In this document: positions 56,376 to 64,000 of the stretch, piece by piece
Layout: the number at the start of each line of letters is the position of its first letter
Position numbering within the stretch: the first letter of the stretch is position 1
Source of the DNA: Rathayibacter sp. VKM Ac-2759
Lineage (GTDB): Bacteria > Actinomycetota > Actinomycetes > Actinomycetales > Microbacteriaceae
Direction of reading: 5' to 3'
Assembly (NCBI RefSeq): GCF_009834225.1
Contig: NZ_CP047176.1
Coordinates: 806,001-870,000, forward strand
DNA: 64,000 bases
Program-made: the position numbers and the translations under genes
The notes under the pieces: generated by a model
The model's input: the letters and a program-made list of their open reading frames with translations, nothing else
Databases searched by the model: none
What the model was told of the DNA's origin: nothing

Positions 56376-58835
56376 GTGCCTACAAGATATGCTCCGGTGC
56401 CGAGCCGTTATGCCGCACGACCTCCAGTGCGGTCAGCGGCAGCACGATCCCTTGCCCTGTCAGTGGCTATTGCTCTTCTCGTGCTCATCGGTGTGAGCAG
56501 CTTTCCCCTCTCTGCGAGCGCCGCCGACGGAAACATCCGTACGCCATTCGAATCGGGCGGACCGGTCTACGTCTATCAAGGCTATTCCTCCGGCAGCCAC
56601 ACCGGCACTTCTCAGTTCGGCCTCGATCTCACCAGTGATTCGAGCTCGACCTCGACCTCGGGTCGGACAGTGGTGGCTCCCGAGGGTGGGACCATCGCCT
56701 ATTGGCAGGCGGCCTATGGAAACCTCTGCGTGAACGTCGCCGGCGGGCGCAGCTATACGCTGACGCATATCAACGCGTCGGTCACCCGCGGCGCAATCAC
56801 CGCCGGCCAATCAGTAGGAACTGTCGGCGCTGCAGGAACAGTGAACAACAACAACGTCGCTCACCTGCACTTCGAGTACTGGTCTGCACCTGGTTGCTAT
56901 GACAACGGCAGCCCACTGACCTTCGAGACGGCGAACGGCCTGAGGATCTGCGGCGCTCAGAACATGCCGGCCTCAGGGCCGGTCAGCAACGGCACCTGGG
57001 GCCGCACCGCTTTCACGGCCAATGACTGCAGTGACCCCGGCAGTGCACAGCCCTTCGGGTCCCTGGACAGCGTGCAATCAGTGCACGGCGGGGTGGTGGT
57101 GACGGGTTGGGCGATCGACCCCGATACGAACGATCCGATCGATGTGCATGTCTATGCGAACGGTGCGTACCAGAGCTCGGCCCGCGCGGATCTGGACCGC
57201 CCCGATGTCGATGCCGCGCACCACCGCGGACCTCGGCACGGCTACTCCGTCTTCATCGGCGGTGATGCAGCCGCGAGTGGACCGATCACGGTGTACGGAA
57301 TCAACGCCGGCGGTGGCAACAACCCGGCTCTCGGCACCCTCAGTGCTCCCGCATCGGCGACACCCTTCGGCTCGCTGGATTCAGTGACCGGTGTCGACGG
57401 CACCGTCAGGCTCACCGGCTGGGCGCTCGACCCCGACACCCAGGAGCCCATCGACGTCCACATCTATCGTGGCTCGACCGGGCTCGAAGCGGTGCACGCG
57501 GACCTCACTCGCGACGACGTCGGTGCGGCCCACGGCGACGGGCCGAATCATGGATTCGACATCACAGTGCCTCAGGGGAGCGGAGGGGACACGTACATCG
57601 TGTACGCGATCACCTTCGGAGCAGGCCCCAACCCGGAGATCGGACGTTCAACCGCGCCTCCGAGCCTTGTCCGGGCTCCGAGACTCAGCGGCGAAGCGAT
57701 CGCCGGTTCCACTCTTTCGGTGGACGGCGGCGAATGGGATGTCGCGGACCTCACCCTGACTTACACCTGGTTCCGAGACTCGACCCCTATTCCCGGTGCT
57801 ACCGCAGCCGAGTACGCAGTCACATCGAGCGATGTCGGCGCGACCCTCCATGCAGTCGTCTCGGCGAAGCGGGCCGGATACGCCGACGCTTCCGCACGAA
57901 CGAGCGCTACTGATCCTGTGGTCTCGACGGGGACCTCCCTGAGCGTCACGCGGATCGCTGGTGTAGACCGCCAGGACACTGCTGCGAGAATCTCCCGCGC
58001 GACGTTCCCGACCAACGTGCCCGTTGTCTACATCGCCACCGGCGGGAACTTCCCCGATGCGCTGAGCGCGGCCCCGGCCGCCGCGAAGCAGGACGGTCCG
58101 TTGCTCCTCGTCGACCGCGACTCCATGAGCCGGGCAGTGAAGGACGAGCTCACTCGTCTCAAGCCCGGGAAGATCGTCGTCGTCGGCTCCGGCCTGAGTG
58201 TCAGTGACACGCTCCTCTCGGAGCTGCGGGACTACGCAGGTTCAGGTGGCATCGAGCGCATCGGCGGAGTCGATCGGTATGACACCGCGGACAAGATCGT
58301 CACCTACGCGTTCTCCTCCGGTTCGAGTCGGGCGTGGGTCGCGACCGGGGAGAAGTTTCCTGATGCGCTGAGCGCGAGTGCTGCCGCGGGCTCTGTCGAT
58401 GCGCCTGTGCTGCTCGTCAACGGTGGACTCTCTGCCGTGACCACTCAGACGCGCCAGCTGGTGACCGAACTCGGTGTGACCTCCCTCACGATTGCGGGAA
58501 GCGCCCTCTCTATCAGTGAAGGCATCAAGGAGTCTCTGCCGGCGGCGTCCACGCGTATCGGCGGCACCGACCGCTATGACACGTCCGAGAAGCTCAACAA
58601 GGCGGCCTTCACCGCAGCTGACACGGTCTACTTCGCTACCGGGGAGAACTTCCCCGACGCGCTCGCCGGCGCTACCGCCGCCGGCTACACCGGCAGCCCC
58701 CTCTTCGCCGTCCACCCCGACTGCGTCCCGCAGGAGGTCCTCGACGACATCACCGACCTCGGTGCTTCGGAAGTCATCCTTCTCGGTGGCTCGGGAACCC
58801 TTTCCGACAACGTCGCACGACTCGTCGCCTGCTAG
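56376..58835 (+). CDS. Secreted M23-like protein with CWB2 cell-wall binding repeats
   Basis: 819 residues. Signal peptide about 1-49; M23/LytM-like domain about 52-193; two homologous ~95-residue repeats (228-322, 332-425) sharing FGSLDSV and GWA(I/L)DPDT blocks; an Ig-like segment (430-515); three CWB2 repeats (PF04122; about 523-819) each with R(I/F)xGxDRxDTA and FPDALS(A/G) motifs. CWB2 repeats attach proteins to wall polymers. In the peptidase domain the HxH pair is present (His163, His165), but the usual His before FGLD is Gln80, so hydrolytic activity is uncertain. GTG start at 56376. GC is lower than in the neighbours, suggesting horizontal acquisition. Confidence 0.88.
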   Translation: MPTRYAPVPSRYAARPPVRSAAARSLALSVAIALLVLIGVSSFPLSASAADGNIRTPFESGGPVYVYQGYSSGSHTGTSQFGLDLTSDSSSTSTSGRTVVAPEGGTIAYWQAAYGNLCVNVAGGRSYTLTHINASVTRGAITAGQSVGTVGAAGTVNNNNVAHLHFEYWSAPGCYDNGSPLTFETANGLRICGAQNMPASGPVSNGTWGRTAFTANDCSDPGSAQPFGSLDSVQSVHGGVVVTGWAIDPDTNDPIDVHVYANGAYQSSARADLDRPDVDAAHHRGPRHGYSVFIGGDAAASGPITVYGINAGGGNNPALGTLSAPASATPFGSLDSVTGVDGTVRLTGWALDPDTQEPIDVHIYRGSTGLEAVHADLTRDDVGAAHGDGPNHGFDITVPQGSGGDTYIVYAITFGAGPNPEIGRSTAPPSLVRAPRLSGEAIAGSTLSVDGGEWDVADLTLTYTWFRDSTPIPGATAAEYAVTSSDVGATLHAVVSAKRAGYADASARTSATDPVVSTGTSLSVTRIAGVDRQDTAARISRATFPTNVPVVYIATGGNFPDALSAAPAAAKQDGPLLLVDRDSMSRAVKDELTRLKPGKIVVVGSGLSVSDTLLSELRDYAGSGGIERIGGVDRYDTADKIVTYAFSSGSSRAWVATGEKFPDALSASAAAGSVDAPVLLVNGGLSAVTTQTRQLVTELGVTSLTIAGSALSISEGIKESLPAASTRIGGTDRYDTSEKLNKAAFTAADTVYFATGENFPDALAGATAAGYTGSPLFAVHPDCVPQEVLDDITDLGASEVILLGGSGTLSDNVARLVAC

Positions 58836-58860
58836 CCATCGCGAGGCCTTCGCGCCGCGT

Positions 58861-58880
58861 GCCTGAGGCGCGCCTCAGGC
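58861..58880 (+). terminator. Terminator after the CWB2 gene
   Basis: Perfect 20-base palindrome made of GCCTGAGGCG and CGCCTCAGGC, 25 bases after the stop codon. Confidence 0.55.
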
Positions 58881-59049
58881 TGGGGCAGTCCCTCCGTCGA
58901 GCCGGACGAACGTCCGCATCGAACCGGTGCCCTGCCTGCTTCGTCCACGCTCCCCGACATGTCCACTCGATGTCGCCCGGAGCGGCCGGGCACACTGGAG
59001 TCCGATGCCGCCGAGAGGGGCGACACGCAGCTCGACCAGAGGAGCCGCC

Positions 59050-59814
59050 ATGAGCACCGCACTGATCACAGGGGCGTCGTCGGGCATCGGCGCCGCGTTC
59101 GCGCGCGCCTTCGCCCGGCGGGGCTGGAGCCTCATGCTGGTCGCCCGCGACGAGCGGCGGCTGGAGGAGGCGGCGCGCACCTTCGAGGAGCTCGGCGCTC
59201 CGCACGTCGAGGTCCTCGCCGCTGATCTCAGCGATCGCGCGCAGGTCGAGCGAGTGCGGGAGCGGGTGGCGGACCACGCCCGTCCGATCCGGGCCCTCGT
59301 CAACAACGCGGGGTTCGGCATCGACGGCAGCTTCTCCGAGCCCGACATCGCGGCGCAGGACGAGGCGTTCGAGGTGATGGTCCGCTCGGTCGCAGTGCTG
59401 TCGGGGGCGGCGGCGGAGGCGATGACCGCCCGCGGTCGGGGCGCGATCCTCACGGTCTCGAGCGTGGCCGGGTTCGTCCACCTCGGCCCCTACTCCGCGG
59501 TGAAGGCCTGGGCGACGGCGTTCACGCAGTCGCTCGCCGTCGAGCTGCGCGGCACCGGTGTCCGGGCGGCGGCGCTCTGCCCGGGCTGGGTGCGCACCGA
59601 GTTCCACGAGCGCGCGGCGATGGACACCACCTCCATCCCGGAGGCCCTGTGGCTCGACGCCGACAAGGTGGTCGAGGAGTTCCTCCGCGATGTCGCCCGC
59701 GGTGGCGTGGTGTCGGTGCCGTCGTGGCGGTTCGGGGTGCCGGTCGCCCTCGCGCGGCACCTGCCCGACAGCCTCGTCCGCCGCATCTCGGCGGCGGTCC
59801 TCGCGCGCCGCTGA
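59050..59814 (+). CDS. Short-chain dehydrogenase/reductase
   Basis: 254-residue classical SDR. Cofactor loop TGASSGIG (7-14) followed by Arg residues favouring NADP, NNAG (about 87-90), catalytic Ser in LTVSSVAG and YSAVK (Tyr-x-x-x-Lys, about 151-155). The C-terminal 40 residues are basic and amphipathic, as in the DltE/YciK-like SDR group that may associate with membranes. Substrate unknown. ATG at 59050 with GAGGAG upstream. Not clearly linked to the cytochrome operon that follows. Confidence 0.9.
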   Translation: MSTALITGASSGIGAAFARAFARRGWSLMLVARDERRLEEAARTFEELGAPHVEVLAADLSDRAQVERVRERVADHARPIRALVNNAGFGIDGSFSEPDIAAQDEAFEVMVRSVAVLSGAAAEAMTARGRGAILTVSSVAGFVHLGPYSAVKAWATAFTQSLAVELRGTGVRAAALCPGWVRTEFHERAAMDTTSIPEALWLDADKVVEEFLRDVARGGVVSVPSWRFGVPVALARHLPDSLVRRISAAVLARR

Positions 59815-59911
59815 ACCTGCCGTCGAGCGCGCCGCGACCCTGAGTGCGGGTCCGGCCCAGGCGGCCCTTTCCCGGCGTTCGTCCACGCCGCGTTCCGTAC
59901 ACTTGACGCTC

Positions 59912-60556
59912 GTGGTTGCCGATCAGATCCATCTCGTGCGGCACGGCGAGGTGTTCAACCCCGACCGGGTCCTCTACGGGCGACTCCCGAACTTCCGGCT
60001 CTCCGAGCTCGGTCACCGGATGGCGCGCGCCGCCGCGGACGACCTGCTCGAGCGGCGCCGACACGTGACCGCCCTGATCGCCTCGCCCCTCCAGCGCACG
60101 CGCGAGTCGGCGCAGCCGATCTCGCAGGCGTTCGAGCTCGAGGTGGGCATCGACGAGCGGATCATCGAGCCCAGCAACCGCTTCGAGGGCAAGCGCATGG
60201 AGGCGCGCAGCTCGGCGCTGCGGAACCCGCGCAGCTGGCCGTGGCTCCGCAATCCCTTCGAGCCCAGCTGGGGCGAGCCGTACCTCTCGATCTCGGCCCG
60301 CATGTACGCGGCGATGGAGTCGGCGTGGAAGTCGACGGCCGAGGGCGACGTCGCCCTGGTCAGCCACCAGCTCCCGATCTGGACCGCCCACCGCGCCGTC
60401 GCCGGCGAGCGGCTCTTCCACGACCCGCGCAAGCGCCGGTGCGCCCTGTCGAGCATCACCACGTTCGAGCGCCGCGGCGACCGCTTCGTCGAGGTCGGCT
60501 ACTCCGACCCTGCGGCCGGTCTCCAGGGCCTCGCGACCGACGTCGGAGCCGTCTGA
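59912..60556 (+). CDS. Histidine phosphatase family protein
   Basis: 214 residues, phosphoglycerate-mutase-like fold. The phospho-acceptor is in LVRHGEV (His11), with a SPLQRTRES block and the second catalytic His in ALVSHQLP. The substrate is unknown; several are called GpmB by default. GTG at 59912 is eight bases after TACACT (59898-59903), so the operon probably begins as a leaderless mRNA. Its TGA overlaps the ATG of the resA-like gene by one base, which makes it the first gene of the cytochrome c biogenesis operon, a common actinobacterial order. Confidence 0.88.
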   Translation: MVADQIHLVRHGEVFNPDRVLYGRLPNFRLSELGHRMARAAADDLLERRRHVTALIASPLQRTRESAQPISQAFELEVGIDERIIEPSNRFEGKRMEARSSALRNPRSWPWLRNPFEPSWGEPYLSISARMYAAMESAWKSTAEGDVALVSHQLPIWTAHRAVAGERLFHDPRKRRCALSSITTFERRGDRFVEVGYSDPAAGLQGLATDVGAV

Positions 60557-61146
60557 TGGCCCGGATCCGCGCGGCGGCGGTGCTGGCGCTCGCCGCAGCG
60601 CTGGTGCTGTCCGGCTGCACCGAGGACGAGCTGGCGACCCAGTACCGCAACGGCGACAACAAGGGCTACATCTCGGGCGACGGCACCGTCACCGAGATCG
60701 CCTCCGACACCCGTGATGACCCGATCGTCTTCTCCGGCACCGACGAGAACGGCGAGAGCATCGACTCCGCCGATCTGGTCGGCCGTGTCGTGGTCGTCAA
60801 CTTCTGGTACGCCAGCTGCGCCCCGTGCCGCGCCGAGGCGGCCGACCTCGAGTCGGTGAACACCGAGTTCGCGGGCCAGGACGTCTCGTTCGTCGGCGTC
60901 AACGTGCGCGACCAGGCACCGACCGCCGCCGCGTTCGCGGAGACCTACGGCCTCACGTACCCCTCGATCGTCGACGTCGACGGATCGACCCAGCTCGCCT
61001 TCTCGGGCAAGGTCCCGCCGAACGCGGTGCCGACCACGCTCGTCCTCGACAAGGAGGGGCGAGTCGCCTCGCGCATCCTCGGCCAGCTGCAGGAGGCGTC
61101 GATCCTCTCGACCCTCGTGAGCGACACGCTCGCGGAACCGGAGTAG
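60556..61146 (+). CDS. resA: ResA/TlpA-like thiol-disulfide lipoprotein (cytochrome c biogenesis)
   Basis: 196 residues. Lipoprotein signal ending LVLSGC (Cys20), so it is tethered outside the membrane. Thioredoxin fold with FWYASCAPCRAE (CAPC, about 94-97) and cis-Pro AVPTTLVLD. It reduces the CXXCH cysteines of apocytochrome c, receiving electrons from CcdA. TGATG overlap with the histidine phosphatase gene; ccdA follows four bases after its stop. Confidence 0.9.
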   Translation: MARIRAAAVLALAAALVLSGCTEDELATQYRNGDNKGYISGDGTVTEIASDTRDDPIVFSGTDENGESIDSADLVGRVVVVNFWYASCAPCRAEAADLESVNTEFAGQDVSFVGVNVRDQAPTAAAFAETYGLTYPSIVDVDGSTQLAFSGKVPPNAVPTTLVLDKEGRVASRILGQLQEASILSTLVSDTLAEPE

Positions 61147-61150
61147 CCGC

Positions 61151-61891
61151 GTGGGCGACATCGTCATCAGCGGACAGCTGCTCCTCGCGGTGCCGATCGC
61201 GCTCCTCGCCGGCCTGGTGTCGTTCGCGTCGCCGTGCGTGCTGCCGCTCGTGCCCGGCTACCTCGCCTACGTCGGCGGGTTCACCGACGCCGACGAGCGC
61301 GCGGCGCGGGGCCGCCGCCGCGTGGTGCTCGGCGTCCTCCTCTTCATCCTGGGCTTCTCGCTGGTGTTCGTGCTCTACGGCACGGCGGCCGGCTCGATCG
61401 GCTTCTGGATGCAGCGCTACAGCGACGTCATCACGCGCGTGCTCGGCGTGGTCGTCATCGCGATGGGGCTCGTCTTCATCGGCCAGTTCTCGTTCCTGCA
61501 GCGGACGCTCCGCCCGAGCATCCGCCCCGCGACCGGCCTCGTCGGCGCTCCGCTGCTCGGCATCGTCTTCGGCATCGGCTGGACGCCCTGCCTCGGCCCG
61601 ACGCTCAGCTCGATCCTCGCCCTGGGGCTCGGGGCGGGCTCGCCGTGGCGGGGCGCGCTCCTCGCGCTGATGTACTGCCTCGGCCTCGGTCTGCCCTTCC
61701 TCCTCGTGGCGTTCGGGTTCAGCTGGGTCACGACCGCCCTCGCCGTCGTGAAGCGCCACATCCGCGCGATCAACATCGCCGGCGGCGTCGCCCTCGTCCT
61801 GATCGGAGTGCTCATGGTGACCGGGATCTGGAACACCCTCGTCTACGGAACCCTCGCAGGAGTGATCAATGGCTTCCAGCCCGCGATCTGA
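61151..61891 (+). CDS. ccdA: CcdA-type thiol-disulfide transmembrane protein
   Basis: 246 residues, six membrane helices. The two redox cysteines lie in SFASPCVLPL (helix one) and GWTPCLGPT (helix four), the CcdA/DsbD signature. It passes electrons from cytoplasmic thioredoxin to ResA. GTG at 61151, four bases after resA. The end overlaps resB by 23 bases. Confidence 0.93.
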   Translation: MGDIVISGQLLLAVPIALLAGLVSFASPCVLPLVPGYLAYVGGFTDADERAARGRRRVVLGVLLFILGFSLVFVLYGTAAGSIGFWMQRYSDVITRVLGVVVIAMGLVFIGQFSFLQRTLRPSIRPATGLVGAPLLGIVFGIGWTPCLGPTLSSILALGLGAGSPWRGALLALMYCLGLGLPFLLVAFGFSWVTTALAVVKRHIRAINIAGGVALVLIGVLMVTGIWNTLVYGTLAGVINGFQPAI

Positions 61892-63608
61892 GCCCGATTC
61901 GCGATCAGAGCCCGATTCGCGATCAGGGCCCCGCGCGCCGCTCGACGGCGACGAGGCGCAGAAGCGCGCCGACGCGACCTTCCGCCCGGCCGACCACTTC
62001 GACTCCGACGCCGACACGATCACGCAGCCCCGGCTCGGCTTCACCGGCTGGCTGCGCTGGATGTGGCGGCAGCTGACGAGCATGCGCACGGCGCTGTTCC
62101 TCCTGCTGCTGCTGGCGATCGCGGCGGTGCCCGGCTCGCTCGTGCCACAGCGCTCCTCCGACCCCAACGGCGTCACCCAGTACTTCGTCGACAACCCCGA
62201 TCTGGCGCCTCTCCTCGACAAGGTGCAGGCCTTCGACACCTACACCTCGGCCTGGTTCTCGAGCATCTACCTGCTGCTGTTCATCTCGCTGATCGGCTGC
62301 ATCATCCCGCGCACGAAGCACCACTTCGAGGCGATGCGCTCGCGGCCGCCGCGCACCCCCGCGCGCCTCCAGCGCCTCGCCGGGTACACCGTGCGCGAGG
62401 TCGAGGGTGCGAGCGAGGCCGAGGCGATCGACTCCGCGCATGCGGTGCTGCGTCGCGCGGGCTACCGCGTCGAGCGCTACGACGACCCGCGCGGCCGGTG
62501 GACGAGCGTCTCGGCCGAGCGCGGCTACCTCCGCGAGACCGGCAACCTCGTCTTCCACTCGGCGCTGGTCGGGATCCTCGTGGCCGTCGGAGTCGGCGGC
62601 GGATTCGGGTACAGCGGTCAGCGCGTCCTCGTCGAGGGCGGGCAGGGCTTCGCCAACAACCTCGCGGCCTACGACTCCTTCAACCCCGGCCGCTTCTTCG
62701 ACAGCAGCCAGCTCGACCCGTACCAGCTGACGCTCGACAGCCTCGACGTGCAGTACGAGGAGCAGAACCAGCAGGCGCTGGGGCAGCCCGTCGACTTCAC
62801 GGCCAACGTGACGACCACCCAGCGCGGGGGCGGCACCGAGGACCGCACGATCAAGGTCAACGAGCCGCTCTCGATCGGCGGCACCAACGTCTACCTGCTC
62901 GGCAACGGCTACGCGCCCACGATCACGGTGCGCGACCCGTCGGGGACGGCGATCTTCACCGACGCGGTGCCGTTCCTCCCGCAGGACGCGAACCTCACCT
63001 CGGTCGGCGTCGTGAAGGTGCCCGACGGGCTCGCCGAGCAGATCGGCATGACCGGGTTCTTCTACCCGACGCAGGACGAGCTCGCCTCGGGCGCCTCGAC
63101 CTCGATCTTCCCCGACCTGCAGTACCCCGTGCTCTCGCTGAACGTCTTCTCGGGCGACCTCGGCCTCGACACCGGCGTGCCCACCTCCGTCTACGTGCTG
63201 AACGTCGACTCGCTGACGCGGCTCACGGGCGGGGAGACGGGGGTCGCCTCGATCACCCTCAAGCCGGGGCAGACGGCCGACCTGCCGAACGGGCTCGGGA
63301 CGGTGACGTTCGAGAACGTCGGAGCCGACCCCTCCGTCGTGGGCACCGACAGCGTCAAGCGCTTCGCGTCCTTCGACATCCACCACGACGCCACGCAGAG
63401 CTGGGTGCTGCTGTTCGCGATCCTGGTGCTCGCGGGGCTGCTGACCTCGCTGTTCGTGCCGCGCCGACGGGTGTGGGTGAAGGCGACGACCGGTGCCGAC
63501 GGAGGCCTGACGCTCGAGTACGCGGGCCTCGCCCGCGGCGAGGACCCGCAACTGGTCCGCGCGGTGCGCGACGTGGCCGACCGCCACGCGCCGCTCGACG
63601 CGTCCTGA
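61869..63608 (+). CDS. resB: Cytochrome c biogenesis protein ResB
   Basis: 579 residues. Polar N-terminus with an SEPDSR repeat (coded by a tandem 18-base repeat), then membrane helices around 72-95, 132-152, 222-242 and 512-532, with a large extracytoplasmic domain (about 250-510) between the last two. With CcsB/ResC it forms the system II heme lyase that exports heme and attaches it to apocytochrome c. ATG at 61869 lies inside the end of ccdA (23-base overlap). Full family length. Confidence 0.93.
   Translation: MASSPRSEPDSRSEPDSRSGPRAPLDGDEAQKRADATFRPADHFDSDADTITQPRLGFTGWLRWMWRQLTSMRTALFLLLLLAIAAVPGSLVPQRSSDPNGVTQYFVDNPDLAPLLDKVQAFDTYTSAWFSSIYLLLFISLIGCIIPRTKHHFEAMRSRPPRTPARLQRLAGYTVREVEGASEAEAIDSAHAVLRRAGYRVERYDDPRGRWTSVSAERGYLRETGNLVFHSALVGILVAVGVGGGFGYSGQRVLVEGGQGFANNLAAYDSFNPGRFFDSSQLDPYQLTLDSLDVQYEEQNQQALGQPVDFTANVTTTQRGGGTEDRTIKVNEPLSIGGTNVYLLGNGYAPTITVRDPSGTAIFTDAVPFLPQDANLTSVGVVKVPDGLAEQIGMTGFFYPTQDELASGASTSIFPDLQYPVLSLNVFSGDLGLDTGVPTSVYVLNVDSLTRLTGGETGVASITLKPGQTADLPNGLGTVTFENVGADPSVVGTDSVKRFASFDIHHDATQSWVLLFAILVLAGLLTSLFVPRRRVWVKATTGADGGLTLEYAGLARGEDPQLVRAVRDVADRHAPLDAS
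61891..61926 (+). repeat. Tandem 18-base repeat at the resB start
   Basis: Two perfect copies of AGCCCGATTCGCGATCAG (61891-61908, 61909-61926), preceded by a partial copy, coding SEPDSR units in the non-conserved head of ResB and including the ccdA stop codon. Confidence 0.85.
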
Positions 63609-63690
63609 CCGGCGCGCAGAGGAGGAAGGACGCCCTAACCTGTGCGTTCGCGCAGGGGCGGTGGCGGCCCGCAGCGATTACCCTGAGGAG

Positions 63691-64000
63691 GTGATCGAGA
63701 CCCTTTCGCAGTACTCCGTGCTGTGCCTCTACTCCGCCATGGGCATCTATGCGCTGGCGTTCATCTTCTTCGCGGTCGACCTGGCCCGCCGAGCCTCGAT
63801 CGCCGACGGCGAGTCGATCGAGGTCGTGCAGGAGGCGGAGCGCGTCGCGTCCGCGGCCGCCGCCGACCGCGCGGCGAGCGGCAGGGCGACGGTGGCCGGC
63901 GGCTCCGGTCGCCCCACGGCGACGCTCTCGCGCCTGGGCAGCCGGGTCGAGGACGAGGTCTACAACGCCCCGGCGCGCTCGAAGGCGATGCGCATCGGCT
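63691..64000 (+). CDS. ccsB: CcsB/ResC cytochrome c assembly protein (partial, N-terminus)
   Basis: Begins with GTG at 63691 (ETLSQYSVLCLYSAMGIYAL, first helix about 8-30) and runs past the window end with 103 codons visible. The start resembles actinobacterial CcsB, and its position after resB completes system II. The region after helix one (about 40-100) is a polar, Ala-rich insert before the conserved WWD-containing core, which lies outside the window. TGAGGAG directly abuts the GTG. Confidence 0.85.
   Translation, partial: MIETLSQYSVLCLYSAMGIYALAFIFFAVDLARRASIADGESIEVVQEAERVASAAAADRAASGRATVAGGSGRPTATLSRLGSRVEDEVYNAPARSKAMRIG

Noticed and set aside
59815..59911. Additional small gene between the SDR and histidine phosphatase genes
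   Set aside because: No start codon with a ribosome-binding site; only a weak promoter-like TACACT is seen.

Overview
The window is very GC-rich DNA, densely packed and mostly ordinary chromosomal. It carries a mycothiol glycosyltransferase (MshA-type), a polyphosphate glucokinase, the tiny actinobacterial ribosomal protein bS22 and many leaderless or GTG-started genes. This fits a high-GC Actinomycete, most probably of the family Microbacteriaceae (Rathayibacter/Curtobacterium/Clavibacter type). The genus is my inference from gene content and cannot be proven here. I see no rRNA, tRNA, CRISPR array, prophage or intact insertion sequence.

Layout. 1-5.4 kb: a minus-strand copper operon (HMA chaperone, CopA-type P-ATPase, DUF4180 protein, metallophosphoesterase) behind a CsoR-like palindrome, and a divergent pair of small unknown/membrane proteins. 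5.4-7.6 kb: a dGTPase-like HD hydrolase and a glutathione peroxidase. 7.7-12.5 kb: a complete long-chain olefin locus oleA-oleBC(fused)-oleD. 12.5-16.3 kb: an autoregulated PadR repressor with a Gly/His-rich head, a conserved hypothetical, ppgK and mshA. 16.4-22.3 kb: a SWIM-SNF2 helicase, a YdcF-type protein, an all-helical unknown and an EamA exporter. 22.4-26.0 kb: an aldehyde catabolic unit (GAF regulator, ExaC/AldB-like aldehyde dehydrogenase, DUF779 protein). 26-31 kb: two tandem paralogous class A penicillin-binding proteins with PASTA tails. 31-34.4 kb: cysK-cysE and a photolyase. 34.4-37.8 kb: MarR, YafY/WYL and VOC genes, a repeat-rich gap, and an orphan OmpR-type DNA-binding protein.

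The OmpR-type gene is preceded by a leaderless 33-codon ORF rich in Met and ending Cys-Cys-Arg-Met-Cys-Ala, followed by two mutually pairing hairpins. I consider this candidate attenuator the most interesting item in the window. 37.8-45.2 kb holds housekeeping genes: upp, tadA, a glutamine amidotransferase, a cation efflux protein, proC, KtrAB potassium uptake, ArsR, bS22, a glutaredoxin-like protein and a Dabb protein. 45.4-46.9 kb is a Pro-rich secreted, membrane-anchored protein.

47-54 kb is a galactoside uptake/hydrolysis operon (solute-binding lipoprotein, two permeases, GH2 beta-galactosidase, all with 4-base overlaps and no ATPase) divergent from a TetR regulator. 54.4-55.8 kb is an archaeal-type aspartyl-tRNA synthetase. 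55.8-58.8 kb is a lower-GC, probably acquired segment carrying a secreted M23-like protein with three CWB2 repeats. 59-64 kb is an SDR enzyme and the system II cytochrome c biogenesis operon (histidine phosphatase, ResA/TlpA, CcdA, ResB, CcsB start).

Two genome-wide habits show up. Convergent gene pairs end in inverted repeats that often contain both stop codons. Many start codons lie 6-8 bases after a TANNNT box, which implies leaderless mRNAs.
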